Source: Nitrospirae bacterium GWC2_56_14
GTDB lineage: Bacteria; Nitrospirota; UBA9217
Length of the DNA: 9,254 bases
NCBI GenBank assembly: GCA_001803705.1
Contig: MHDY01000003.1
Coordinates: 1 to 9,254 of the forward strand
Direction: 5' to 3'
The notes under the pieces were generated by a model. The model made no database searches, was not told the DNA's origin, and worked only from the letters and a program-made list of their open reading frames with translations. The position numbers and the translations under genes are program-made. The first letter of the stretch is position 1. Every line of letters starts with the position of its first letter. This document shows positions 1 through 6,671 of the stretch, piece by piece.

Positions 1-2712
1 ATGCGCCCGCTTGCCGTGTTCCTTGTCGTGTTCTCTCTTTTCCTGACGGTTGGCATCATCCTCTCAGCGGCCAATCAGCGGGCGCACCTCCTCGAAACAG
101 TCGACGCACACCTCGAACACGAAACGGCTCTGCTCGAAGCGGTCATTCACGCAGATCTCCTGAAGCATGATCTCACCAAGCTCCAAAGCGATCTCACGAT
201 GTTCGGCACAGAGGACAGGAATATCACGCAGCTTAGTGTCACCGCAGAGAACGGTTCCGTTCTTGCCGGGTACGCGCGGGAGCAGCCGCTCCTTAGCTGG
301 CTCTATAAGACCCGCCGCATCTCCTATGACAATGGCTCCTATGTCACGCTTGAGCTGGTCTATGACACCGGGCCGGACGAAAAAGGTATTACTGCTGCAG
401 GCAGGCGCGACATCGCCCTATCCATTGTATTTGCCGCCATCATGGGGGCCGGCATCTGGCTGGTGCTGCGCAGGACCGCCTTTATGCCGCTTGAAAGCGC
501 TGTGCGGGAGCGCGATCAACTGAATGCGACCCTGGAGCAGCGGATTGCAGAGCGGACCACGGAATTGATGACGGCCAATGCGGTGCTGCAGCAGGAGATC
601 GTTGACCGGACCGCGGTCGAGCAGGAACTCCTGGTCAAGGAACGCGCCATCGCGGCCTCGATCGAAGCCCTGCGCATGAGCGAGGCGCGCTACCGGATGA
701 TCGTCGAGAATATCAGCGAAATCATCTATATGATCTCGTTCGAGGGAGATGCGCCCCACGGCGTCGTGGTCTTTGTGGGCGGCCAGGTCGAAACCATCGT
801 CGGATATCGTGGCATGGATTTTTTGAGCGATCCCAATCTCTGGATCAGCCTGATCCATCCCGATGACCGCGCATCGGTCCGGGAAACCACGCGGAGCCTC
901 CTTGCTTCCGGTAAGGGCGGAACGCGGGAGTACCGTATGCGTAGCCGGTCCACGGGAGAGTATCTCTGGCTTGAGGACAAGATGGTGCCGCAGGTCAGCG
1001 ACAACGGCGTGGTCACGTCGTACTTTGGCGTGGCCCGGGACATCACCCTTCGCAAAGAAGCCGAGACGGCTGCGCAGCAGAACATCACGAACCACAAGAA
1101 GGCCGAGGAGGAGAGCCGCCAGAGCTACTACGCCCAGTTCGCCATTTCCACCCTGTTGCAGTTGTCGCTGGAGGACATGGGCCTTGATGACATCCTGAAG
1201 CGGGCGCTGGACATCATCCTGGCCACGCCCTGGGTTTCCTTTGAGTCCGTGGGCGGGATATTCCTGGCTGAAGGCGCCCCGCCCGTCCTGGTCCTCAAGG
1301 TCGCAAAAGGGGGAGGAGGAAAGCCCCGGCAGGTATGCAGCCGGGTGCCTTTCGGCGCGTGCCTCTGCGGAAGGGCTGCTGCTGCGAGCGAAATGGTCTT
1401 TGCCCGTGAGGTCGATGAACGGCACGAACTGGTGTGTGGTGACTGGGGACCCCACGGCAACTACTGCCAGCCCATCTTCAGCGGAGGCCATGTGATCGGC
1501 GTCATCACCGTCATGCTCAAGGCAGGACACGAACGCAACAGCAAGGAGGAGGGGTTCCTGAACGCTGTTGCCTTTGCTCTTGCCGGCATGATCGAACGAA
1601 AACGGGTGGAAGATGAGCGCCGGAAGCTCATTATCCAGATCCAGGCCACGATGCGGGACATATTCCATTCAAAGCGGGAATGGCAGGAAACCTTCGACAG
1701 CATCAGCGATATGATCTCGATCCATGATGAAAAGCTCAGGATCGTCAAGGCGAACCGGGCGTATGCGCGCTACTTCGGCCTGACGCCGAAGGAGGTCATC
1801 AATAAGAAGTGCGACGAGTTGTTCCTGAAGACGACGGGCGTCCTGCCCACCTGCCCGCAGTCCGAGGCCCTTGCCCGGAACCAGCCGGTAAGCCAGGACG
1901 CGACCGATCCCGACAGCGGCAGGACCTTCCACGTGACCACCTTTCCCTATGTGTTCCCGGATTCGGATGCCCGGGGCGTGATCCATGTTGCCCGGGACAT
2001 CACGCAGGAACGCGAACGGGAAATGCGACTGATCATGAGCGAGCGGCTTGCCTCGCTCGGCCAACTGGCGTCAGGGGTCGCCCATGAAATCAATAACCCG
2101 CTGGCGGCGATGGGGGGCTGCGTGGACGGGCTGATCCGGCGGATCAGGAAGAACGAGTACGATCCCGAGGTGTTCATGCGATATCTGGCCATCGTCAAGG
2201 ACGAGATCGCGAGAAGCAAGGGGATCACGACCGACATGCTGTCGTTCGTGCGGAAAAGCTCCTATGAACGGAGCAGTCTTGATCTCCATGCCGTGCTGGA
2301 CAAAACGCTCGAGATCATCGGGTTCCAGGGGCGGCTCAAGACCGTATCGGTCGTGCGCTCCTACGATGCCGGGCTGAGACCGGTGAACGGCAGCGAAGGA
2401 GAGCTTCGGCAGGTCTTTCTTTCGATCATCACGAATGCGATCGATGCCATGGACGATGCGGGAGAGCTCGCGGTGGCAACGGGTATCGAGGAGCAGTCGG
2501 TCTGGGTACTGATCAGCGACACGGGACCCGGCATCCCCGCGATCCATCACGGCCGCATCTTTGATCCCTTCTTCACGACCAAGGCCGAAACCGGCGGTAC
2601 CGGCCTCGGCCTGGCCATAGCAGCCAGGATCATTACCGGCTACAACGGCAGCATCCGCGTTCAGGAGAATGCCCCCGGCGCGGCGATCAAGATCACGCTG
2701 CCGGTGGCCTGA
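1..2712 (+). CDS. Membrane-bound PAS-GAF-PAS sensor histidine kinase (NtrB/AtoS-like)
   Basis: This sensor kinase autophosphorylates on histidine and should pass phosphate to a response regulator that is not in the window. Order: membrane segment about residues 4-25; extracytoplasmic domain about 26-137; second membrane segment about 138-157; coiled coil about 165-228; PAS with PAC about 227-355; GAF about 378-535; second PAS about 560-676; HisKA with phospho-acceptor H695 in an AHEINNPL H-box; HATPase with N812 (N-box), DTGPGIP 840-846 (G1), DPFFTTK 855-861 (F-box) and GGTGLGLA 865-872 (G2). All catalytic boxes are intact, so it should be active. The H-box and lack of a receiver domain match NtrB/AtoS/ZraS-type kinases, which usually pair with sigma-54 activators. 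The GAF domain is unusually rich in Cys and His (C446, C454, C456, H475, C479, H485, C489). The ATG is the first base of the window and leads straight into a membrane segment, so it is a plausible start, but an upstream start cannot be excluded. Confidence 0.93.
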   Translation: MRPLAVFLVVFSLFLTVGIILSAANQRAHLLETVDAHLEHETALLEAVIHADLLKHDLTKLQSDLTMFGTEDRNITQLSVTAENGSVLAGYAREQPLLSWLYKTRRISYDNGSYVTLELVYDTGPDEKGITAAGRRDIALSIVFAAIMGAGIWLVLRRTAFMPLESAVRERDQLNATLEQRIAERTTELMTANAVLQQEIVDRTAVEQELLVKERAIAASIEALRMSEARYRMIVENISEIIYMISFEGDAPHGVVVFVGGQVETIVGYRGMDFLSDPNLWISLIHPDDRASVRETTRSLLASGKGGTREYRMRSRSTGEYLWLEDKMVPQVSDNGVVTSYFGVARDITLRKEAETAAQQNITNHKKAEEESRQSYYAQFAISTLLQLSLEDMGLDDILKRALDIILATPWVSFESVGGIFLAEGAPPVLVLKVAKGGGGKPRQVCSRVPFGACLCGRAAAASEMVFAREVDERHELVCGDWGPHGNYCQPIFSGGHVIGVITVMLKAGHERNSKEEGFLNAVAFALAGMIERKRVEDERRKLIIQIQATMRDIFHSKREWQETFDSISDMISIHDEKLRIVKANRAYARYFGLTPKEVINKKCDELFLKTTGVLPTCPQSEALARNQPVSQDATDPDSGRTFHVTTFPYVFPDSDARGVIHVARDITQEREREMRLIMSERLASLGQLASGVAHEINNPLAAMGGCVDGLIRRIRKNEYDPEVFMRYLAIVKDEIARSKGITTDMLSFVRKSSYERSSLDLHAVLDKTLEIIGFQGRLKTVSVVRSYDAGLRPVNGSEGELRQVFLSIITNAIDAMDDAGELAVATGIEEQSVWVLISDTGPGIPAIHHGRIFDPFFTTKAETGGTGLGLAIAARIITGYNGSIRVQENAPGAAIKITLPVA

Positions 2713-2777
2713 CCCTTCCTTATCTACGAACCGCACTCATGCCGCGAGTGTTTCCTCCGTTCATTCAGCCCGCGCTT

Positions 2778-2854
2778 CTGCCACATCCGAAAACATGACC
2801 AGATATACGATAGGGCAAAATGTCCTGGAGGGGCGCTTTTTGTCCCTGTGGCAG
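2778..2854. repeat. Paired 8-bp inverted repeat enclosing a bulged hairpin
   Basis: CTGCCACA (2778-2785) is perfectly complementary in inverted order to TGTGGCAG (2847-2854). Between them AGGG-CAAAA (2812-2820) can pair with TTTTG-T-CCCT (2838-2847) as a 9-bp stem with one bulged T and a 17-base loop. The hairpin and the outer repeat share base 2847, so they cannot both form fully. Relative to the predicted start near 2927, the outer arms lie about 145 and 76 bases upstream. That is the usual range for enhancer sites of sigma-54 activators. Whether they are activator sites or an RNA structure in the kinase 3' region is unresolved. Confidence 0.4.
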
Positions 2855-2900
2855 GTCCTGTGGGCATATCGCTCATCAAGTAAATCAATGCGTTGGTCAC

Positions 2901-2916
2901 TGGCATCGATAGTGCA
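2901..2916 (+). promoter_or_regulatory. Candidate sigma-54 (-24/-12) promoter for the chemoreceptor gene
   Basis: TGGCAT (2901-2906), five bases, then GTGCA (2912-2916) matches the RpoN consensus TGGCAC-N5-TTGCA at 9 of 11 specified positions. The diagnostic GG (2902-2903) and GC (2914-2915) are exactly ten bases apart. Transcription would start near 2927, giving a leader of about 107 bases before the chemoreceptor start. Sigma-54 control of motility and chemotaxis genes is common in Gram-negative bacteria. The call rests on the motif alone, but orientation and distance fit. Confidence 0.55.
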
Positions 2917-3033
2917 ATGGTAGTGCAGAGATTTTACTACCTCGCAGTAGATCCAAGGAACATGAACGAGAATTGCCGGGAGCAATCACAGCACCGATTC
3001 CCTGCGTGAACCAGCTGCAATCAGGAATGGAGA

Positions 3034-4770
3034 ATGAGCATGGCATGGAATAATATCAAACTGGGCACGAAGATAATGATCGGTTTCGGCAGCATCCTGT
3101 TCCTCCTGTTCGTCATTTCGCTCTTTTCTTTTCGCGGCATGGCCTCCCTCTTCGACGCAGGCAAGACCGTGACGGAGAGCAGCAGGATCAGCGAGGAACT
3201 GCTGCAGCGTGAGGTCGACCATCTGAAGTGGGCCCAGGAGGTGGAGCGCTATTCCAATTCGAACGACCGCGACAAAGCCTTGTCAGTCCAGCTCGACCAC
3301 CGGCAGTGCGGTTTCGGCAAGTGGTTCTATGGAGCGGGAAGCACGGAGGCGGTGAAGACCATCCCTGAGCTGAGGGAATTCCTCCAGTCCATTGAGGAGC
3401 CCCATCGCCTGCTGCATGCTTCCGCGGCCCGGATACAGGACGCGCGCGGTCAGGGAAACGTCCAGGAAGGCCAGCAGCTCTTTGTCGCGGAAACTCTGAA
3501 GCAGCTCGGCGCGGTGCAGGGAATGCTGAAAGGCATGGTGGAAAAATCAAAAGAGAATATCGCCCGGGCGGAGACCTCCATGAACAGGGAGGCGATAGCA
3601 ATCCGGTCCACCCTGCTGGCACTGGGCATCGGTGCATTGCTCATCGGCGCGGTGCTGGGAGGGCTTATCACCCGGTCCGTGACCAGGCCGCTCCAGAGGA
3701 GCGTGGACTATGCGCAGGTCGTTGCTGAGGGGGACCTGACCCGAACGCTCGTGGTCAGCGGACGCGACGAAGTTGGCATACTGGGTGATGCCCTGAACAC
3801 CATGGTGGCGAAGCTGAAGGAAGTGGCGCACAGCGTCAAGACGGCCTCGTACAACGTTGCCACCGTCAGCCAGCGTCTTTCGTCCGACTCGGAGCAGATC
3901 TCGCACGGCGCCACGACCCAGGCAGCAACCGCGGAAGAGGCCTCCGCCGCGGTCGAGGAGATGAGCGCCGGCACCAGCCAGAACGCCGCCAATGCCCGCG
4001 AGACCGAGACGATAGCCCGCAAAGCCGAGGCCGATGCGCAGGAGAGCGGCAGGGCCGTGCTGGAGGCTGTTACGGCCATGAAACGGATCGCCGAAAAGAT
4101 CGTGATCATCGATGAAATAGCACGCCAGACCAATCTGCTCGCGCTGAACGCAGCGATCGAGGCGGCGCGGGCCGGGGAACACGGCAAGGGCTTTGCCGTG
4201 GTGGCGGCCGAGGTGCGCAAACTGGCTGAGCGGAGCCAGACCGCAGCGGGCGAGATCGGGCAGCTTTCGTCATCAACGGTAGAGGTCGCGGAACTTGCCC
4301 GGGTGATGCTCGACCGGCTGCTGCCTGATATCCAGAAGACGTCGGAACTGGTCAGGGAGATCAGTGCGTCCAGCAAGGAGCAGGCGAGCGGATCGGACCA
4401 GATCAATACGTCGATCCAGGAGCTGAATCAGGTGATCCAGCAGAACGCCGGAGCAGCCGAGGAAATGTCAACCACGGCCCAGGAGCTCTCCGCCCAGGCT
4501 GACCAGCTCCGGGAGGCCGTCGATTTCTTTAACGTGGGAGAAGAGGAACAGCCGGCAGCGGCCGACGACCGTAAGCCGGTTCGAAAAACGGCCCCGCTCA
4601 CCGACGACCGGGCTGTGGGGATGCGTTATGTTCCCGCCCGGACACTGCAGTCCTACGCCGCAGCTTCCCGATCGCGCGGGGCGATCATCTCTCTCGCAGC
4701 AGGACCGCCGTCGGCCTTTGCCGGGAGCGGACAGGGCGACCAGAGGGATTCGGAGTTCGAGCGTTTTTAA
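3034..4770 (+). CDS. Methyl-accepting chemotaxis protein with extracytoplasmic CZB zinc-binding domain
   Basis: This transmembrane chemoreceptor should control CheA through CheW at polar arrays. Membrane segment 1 is about residues 15-33. A CZB-type region follows, with HLKW at 63-66, DHRQCGFGKW at 88-97 and HRLLH at 124-128; H63, C92, H124 and H128 are the expected three-His/one-Cys zinc ligands. Membrane segment 2 is about 192-212, HAMP about 213-265 and the signalling domain about 270-505. The conserved hairpin tip (IDEIARQTNLLALNAAIEAARAGE) is around 359-382. The tail after about 505 is low-complexity and ends without the CheR/CheB-tethering NWxxF-type pentapeptide. At 578 aa the length is normal. 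Two starts are possible: ATG 3034 with AGGA at 3023-3026, or ATG 3040 with GGAG at 3029-3032; they differ by two residues. A sigma-54-type promoter lies upstream and a 103-aa gene follows after 39 bases. Confidence 0.95.
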   Translation: MSMAWNNIKLGTKIMIGFGSILFLLFVISLFSFRGMASLFDAGKTVTESSRISEELLQREVDHLKWAQEVERYSNSNDRDKALSVQLDHRQCGFGKWFYGAGSTEAVKTIPELREFLQSIEEPHRLLHASAARIQDARGQGNVQEGQQLFVAETLKQLGAVQGMLKGMVEKSKENIARAETSMNREAIAIRSTLLALGIGALLIGAVLGGLITRSVTRPLQRSVDYAQVVAEGDLTRTLVVSGRDEVGILGDALNTMVAKLKEVAHSVKTASYNVATVSQRLSSDSEQISHGATTQAATAEEASAAVEEMSAGTSQNAANARETETIARKAEADAQESGRAVLEAVTAMKRIAEKIVIIDEIARQTNLLALNAAIEAARAGEHGKGFAVVAAEVRKLAERSQTAAGEIGQLSSSTVEVAELARVMLDRLLPDIQKTSELVREISASSKEQASGSDQINTSIQELNQVIQQNAGAAEEMSTTAQELSAQADQLREAVDFFNVGEEEQPAAADDRKPVRKTAPLTDDRAVGMRYVPARTLQSYAAASRSRGAIISLAAGPPSAFAGSGQGDQRDSEFERF

Positions 4771-4809
4771 GCGGGCGGCTGGTGCAGCGGCGGGAACGCA
4801 GGGGACCCC

Positions 4810-5121
4810 ATGAACAATTTGGACGAGCGGATACGGACGGCGGGGAACGCAGCTCAGTGTCTTGAGGTCCTGCAGCTCCTGGCACAGGAAACCGAACGGA
4901 TCATTACCAGCAATCGGGTAACTGCCGGGGAGGCGCGGGTCATCGCCGAGCGCCTGTCCCAGATACGCGGCCTGCTTTCGGAACTGACGATTGCCGAGAA
5001 AAAAGCGCCGGCGATCGATCCCGGCAGGTCCTCAGCCCTCCTGCTGTCCCAACGCTTCAGCGATCTCGAAGGCCGGGTCAAAGAGCTCAGGAACGACCTG
5101 GATCGGGGCGGAGTACGGTGA
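4810..5121 (+). CDS. Small helical protein of unknown function, downstream of the chemoreceptor
   Basis: I do not recognise this 103-aa protein. It has no signal peptide, membrane segment or cysteine-based metal site (the only Cys is near residue 17). The composition is strongly helical, with heptad-like hydrophobic spacing in about 14-60 and 75-97, a short Pro/Gly break around 67-71, and a charged C-terminal end; it could form a helical hairpin or coiled-coil bundle. The start is supported by AGGGG at 4800-4804, five bases before the ATG. It begins 39 bases after the chemoreceptor stop with no terminator between, so the two are probably co-transcribed. A role tied to the receptor or flagellum is inference from position only. 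Confidence 0.75.
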   Translation: MNNLDERIRTAGNAAQCLEVLQLLAQETERIITSNRVTAGEARVIAERLSQIRGLLSELTIAEKKAPAIDPGRSSALLLSQRFSDLEGRVKELRNDLDRGGVR

Positions 5122-5306
5122 TGTGGTACGATCGTGAAACTTAAATTCCCGGTGTCACGGGCAAAGTGTACAACCATCTCCTATTAGACTTTTCTCCGAA
5201 CTTCTGATACACTTCTCCAATGGATCGACATAGGGTCTCGCCTGCTGTCCCAGGAATACTCATACTAAGATGCTCTGCGGGGCACGGCTGAACGATCGCA
5301 GATTTC

Positions 5307-5323
5307 GCCTGTGGTACACAGGC
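5307..5323. repeat. 17-bp dyad (7-bp arms, 3-base spacer) upstream of the DUF4410-like lipoprotein
   Basis: GCCTGTG (5307-5313) and CACAGGC (5317-5323) form a perfect inverted repeat around GTA. It ends 17 bases before the Shine-Dalgarno sequence at 5341-5346. It could be an operator for a dimeric regulator or a small hairpin in the mRNA leader. No T-run follows, so it is not a terminator. I found no convincing sigma-70 or sigma-54 promoter in 5122-5356. Confidence 0.45.
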
Positions 5324-5356
5324 ATATTTCCTAATAATCAAGGAGGATTACCAGAG

Positions 5357-5905
5357 ATGAGGAGCAGGGCGAGAGTGGTTGTGCTGATTGCAGTCGCGTT
5401 GATGGTCGTACTGTCTGCTTGTGCAAGGGCGCCAAGAGACAAATCCGAAAAAGCGGATTCCGGGAGAGCATCGTCCGTCAGGGGAACAAACCTTGCCGTG
5501 TTGATCGATCCGGGCATCGAGCCGTCGTTCACCGACATGCAGGTGAAGAATCGCGAACAGGTGGGTGATTTCATGGAGCAGGACCTGCCGGCGGTACTCA
5601 AAAAGTCCGGGTTCAATGCGCGGCTGATCCGCAAACGGTCTGAATACCAGCCTGCAGCCGGTTCGTATCTGCTGACGGTCAAGATCACGAACTACAACCC
5701 CGGCAGCAAGGCAGCCCGGATGATGGTTGGCTATGGCGCCGGCGCCGCCTCGATGGACACGCACTATGAGCTGTACGGCAGCGGCTCGAGTCCGCTGCTT
5801 TCAGACAATCAGAGCGTGGGGTCAGGCAGGGACTGGAGAAATGTCATCAGGAAGATCAATGAGCTGACGACCAAAGCAGTCGCGAAAAAGGTGAACTCAT
5901 TGTAG
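5357..5905 (+). CDS. DUF4410-like lipoprotein
   Basis: This predicted 182-aa lipoprotein is attached to the envelope. It has a basic N-terminus, a hydrophobic stretch at about 7-21 and a lipobox L-S-A-C with the lipidated cysteine at C22. The mature part contains VLIDPGIEPSF followed by a C-terminal core: a hydrophobic strand YLLTVKITNYNPGS at 104-117, then AARMMVGYGAGAASM around 119-133. A strand-PGS-R-x-x-VG-GAG pattern like this is what I associate with DUF4410 proteins, whose function is not established. The start is ATG 5357, with AGGAGG (5341-5346) ten bases upstream and the signal peptide directly after it. An in-frame ATG at 5270 would add 29 residues before the signal peptide and lacks such a site. 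The gene is followed 16 bases later by a very strong terminator. Confidence 0.85.
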   Translation: MRSRARVVVLIAVALMVVLSACARAPRDKSEKADSGRASSVRGTNLAVLIDPGIEPSFTDMQVKNREQVGDFMEQDLPAVLKKSGFNARLIRKRSEYQPAAGSYLLTVKITNYNPGSKAARMMVGYGAGAASMDTHYELYGSGSSPLLSDNQSVGSGRDWRNVIRKINELTTKAVAKKVNSL

Positions 5906-5921
5906 GTCTTTGATGATCAGG

Positions 5922-5966
5922 ACACAAAAAGGCTGTCAGGGTTGGTTCCTGACAGCCTTTTTGTGT
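5922..5966. terminator. Strong bidirectional intrinsic terminator between convergent genes
   Basis: A perfect 19-bp inverted repeat (5922-5940 with 5948-5966) surrounds a 7-base loop. The GC-rich core is GGCTGTCAGG, with five A's on its left and five T's on its right, so it works as an intrinsic terminator in either direction. It closes the plus-strand lipoprotein gene (stop at 5905) and the minus-strand 130-aa gene (stop at 6011). Confidence 0.93.
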
Positions 5967-6010
5967 TTATCGTGCAGCGGCACCGCAGGGGCACTTCATG
6001 CGGGGAAGGG

Positions 6011-6403
6011 TCATTTTGCCCGCTTCGCGTTGTCGCTCTGGATGGTGATTTCATAGGCAATACTCGCATGTCCGGCTGCAAGGTTCTCGTTCTTGCCGGA
6101 GCAGGATATTTTCCCTTTCGCTGTTTTCTTTTTGCTTTTGACCAGGGCGGTAACAGCTGAAGTCAGGTCGAAGCCCCCGTTGGTGCATTCGTCCCGCATG
6201 CATTCCATGCGAAAATAAGCATAATCCGTGGCAATAAAGTTCAGCGTACGCACCATCAGGACCGGATGGGATATCTTCTGGTAGTAGGTCATGCGAAAGA
6301 CGATCTCTGAAACACCGGGATAACGTTCAGACACCAGGCCGGCGGCAAGCTTGTTCTTCTTAAGCAGTTCCTGCTTTTCCAGATGGTTTTGTCTGCTGTT
6401 CAT
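6011..6403 (-). CDS. Uncharacterised 130-aa cytoplasmic protein
   Basis: I do not recognise a named family. The protein has no signal peptide or membrane segment. It has a Lys-rich N-terminal helix (about 8-22), then an alternating strand-like centre (SEIVFRMTYYQ, PVLMVRTLNFI, YAYFRMEC) and a second strand block (HASIAYEITIQ, about 112-122), suggesting a small beta-rich fold. Three cysteines and a histidine (C68, C73, C101, H112) could form a metal site or disulfides; the N-terminal C-x4-C lies before an NGGFDLT turn. The start is supported by an AAAGG sequence four bases upstream on the minus strand (about 6408-6412). A good minus-strand promoter lies about 95 bases upstream. It is the only minus-strand gene in the window and ends at the shared terminator. 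Confidence 0.8.
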   Translation of the reverse strand: MNSRQNHLEKQELLKKNKLAAGLVSERYPGVSEIVFRMTYYQKISHPVLMVRTLNFIATDYAYFRMECMRDECTNGGFDLTSAVTALVKSKKKTAKGKISCSGKNENLAAGHASIAYEITIQSDNAKRAK

Positions 6404-6499
6404 GGCGCCTTTCGATAATTATGGTGCGTTCATCAAGAATGAAGGAGGGCCGCGACGTCACCGCATGGCGACTCTGACCATATTCCCACATTTCTTGGT

Positions 6500-6528
6500 A
6501 TAATCCCATGATTATGAAGATATGTCAA
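6500..6528 (-). promoter_or_regulatory. Sigma-70-type promoter for the 130-aa gene
   Basis: On the minus strand there is a perfect TTGACA (-35, 6523-6528), a 17-base spacer and GATTAT (-10, 6500-6505, four of six consensus bases). Transcription would start near 6493, giving a leader of about 90 bases. The opposite strand carries TGGTATAAT (6496-6504), an extended -10 motif overlapping the same -10 bases, so initiation in the plus direction is also conceivable. Confidence 0.55.
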
Positions 6529-6671
6529 TATATGATTTACTTTTTTAACGCCGGGATTTCGTACCTTTCGTCGGAATGATGCTTAACAAGGTGCTTCCTC
6601 ACGTCGAAGCAAAGCCCGGCTGCCGGTCCTTTCTGTTGGTTCCTGACCTTTCTTGTCTGGCAGCAGGGTGT

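Larger units (their letters stand above)
2713..3033. other. Intergenic control region between kinase and chemoreceptor
   Basis: This 321-base gap has no convincing gene; the short reading frames crossing it lack ribosome binding sites and recognisable content. It holds an inverted repeat with a hairpin between its arms (2778-2854) and a sigma-54-type promoter motif (2901-2916), both listed separately. No strong intrinsic terminator follows the kinase: the only nearby hairpin (CACTC 2734-2738 with GAGTG 2746-2750) is short and lacks a proper T-tract. Some read-through from the kinase gene is therefore possible. Confidence 0.6.

Noticed and set aside
418..1668. A 416-codon open frame on the minus strand inside the kinase gene
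   Set aside because: It lies entirely over well-conserved kinase coding sequence, has no ribosome site, and its translation has no domain-like content. It is a by-product of GC-rich codon use, like the minus-strand frames at 7196-8149 and 2071-2736.
2733..2751. Terminator after the kinase
   Set aside because: The stem has only five or six pairs, including a G-U, and is followed by three T's and then C's; too weak to call.
2801..2870. Possible cyclic-di-GMP (GEMM) riboswitch before the chemoreceptor
   Set aside because: AGGGCAAA at 2812-2819 resembles part of the GEMM core, but the second conserved part (ACGCAAAGCC followed by the tetraloop-receptor stem) is absent and the order of stems does not fit.
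2900..2955. tRNA-like stretch with a D-loop-like AATGGTAGTGC
   Set aside because: No anticodon stem of five pairs, no T-arm GGTTCGA-like sequence and no closing acceptor stem. The same bases are better explained by the sigma-54 motif.
5148..5161. Hairpin CCCG/CGGG after the 103-aa gene
   Set aside because: A four-pair stem without a T-tract; not enough for a terminator.
5942..6160. Plus-strand 72-codon frame over the terminator and the end of the minus-strand gene
   Set aside because: It begins inside the terminator loop, has no ribosome site, and overlaps the better supported minus-strand gene.
6635..6647. 13-base direct repeat (GTTGGTTCCTGAC) shared with the terminator at 5941-5953
   Set aside because: One 13-base match is expected by chance in a window of this size, and no flanking similarity extends it.
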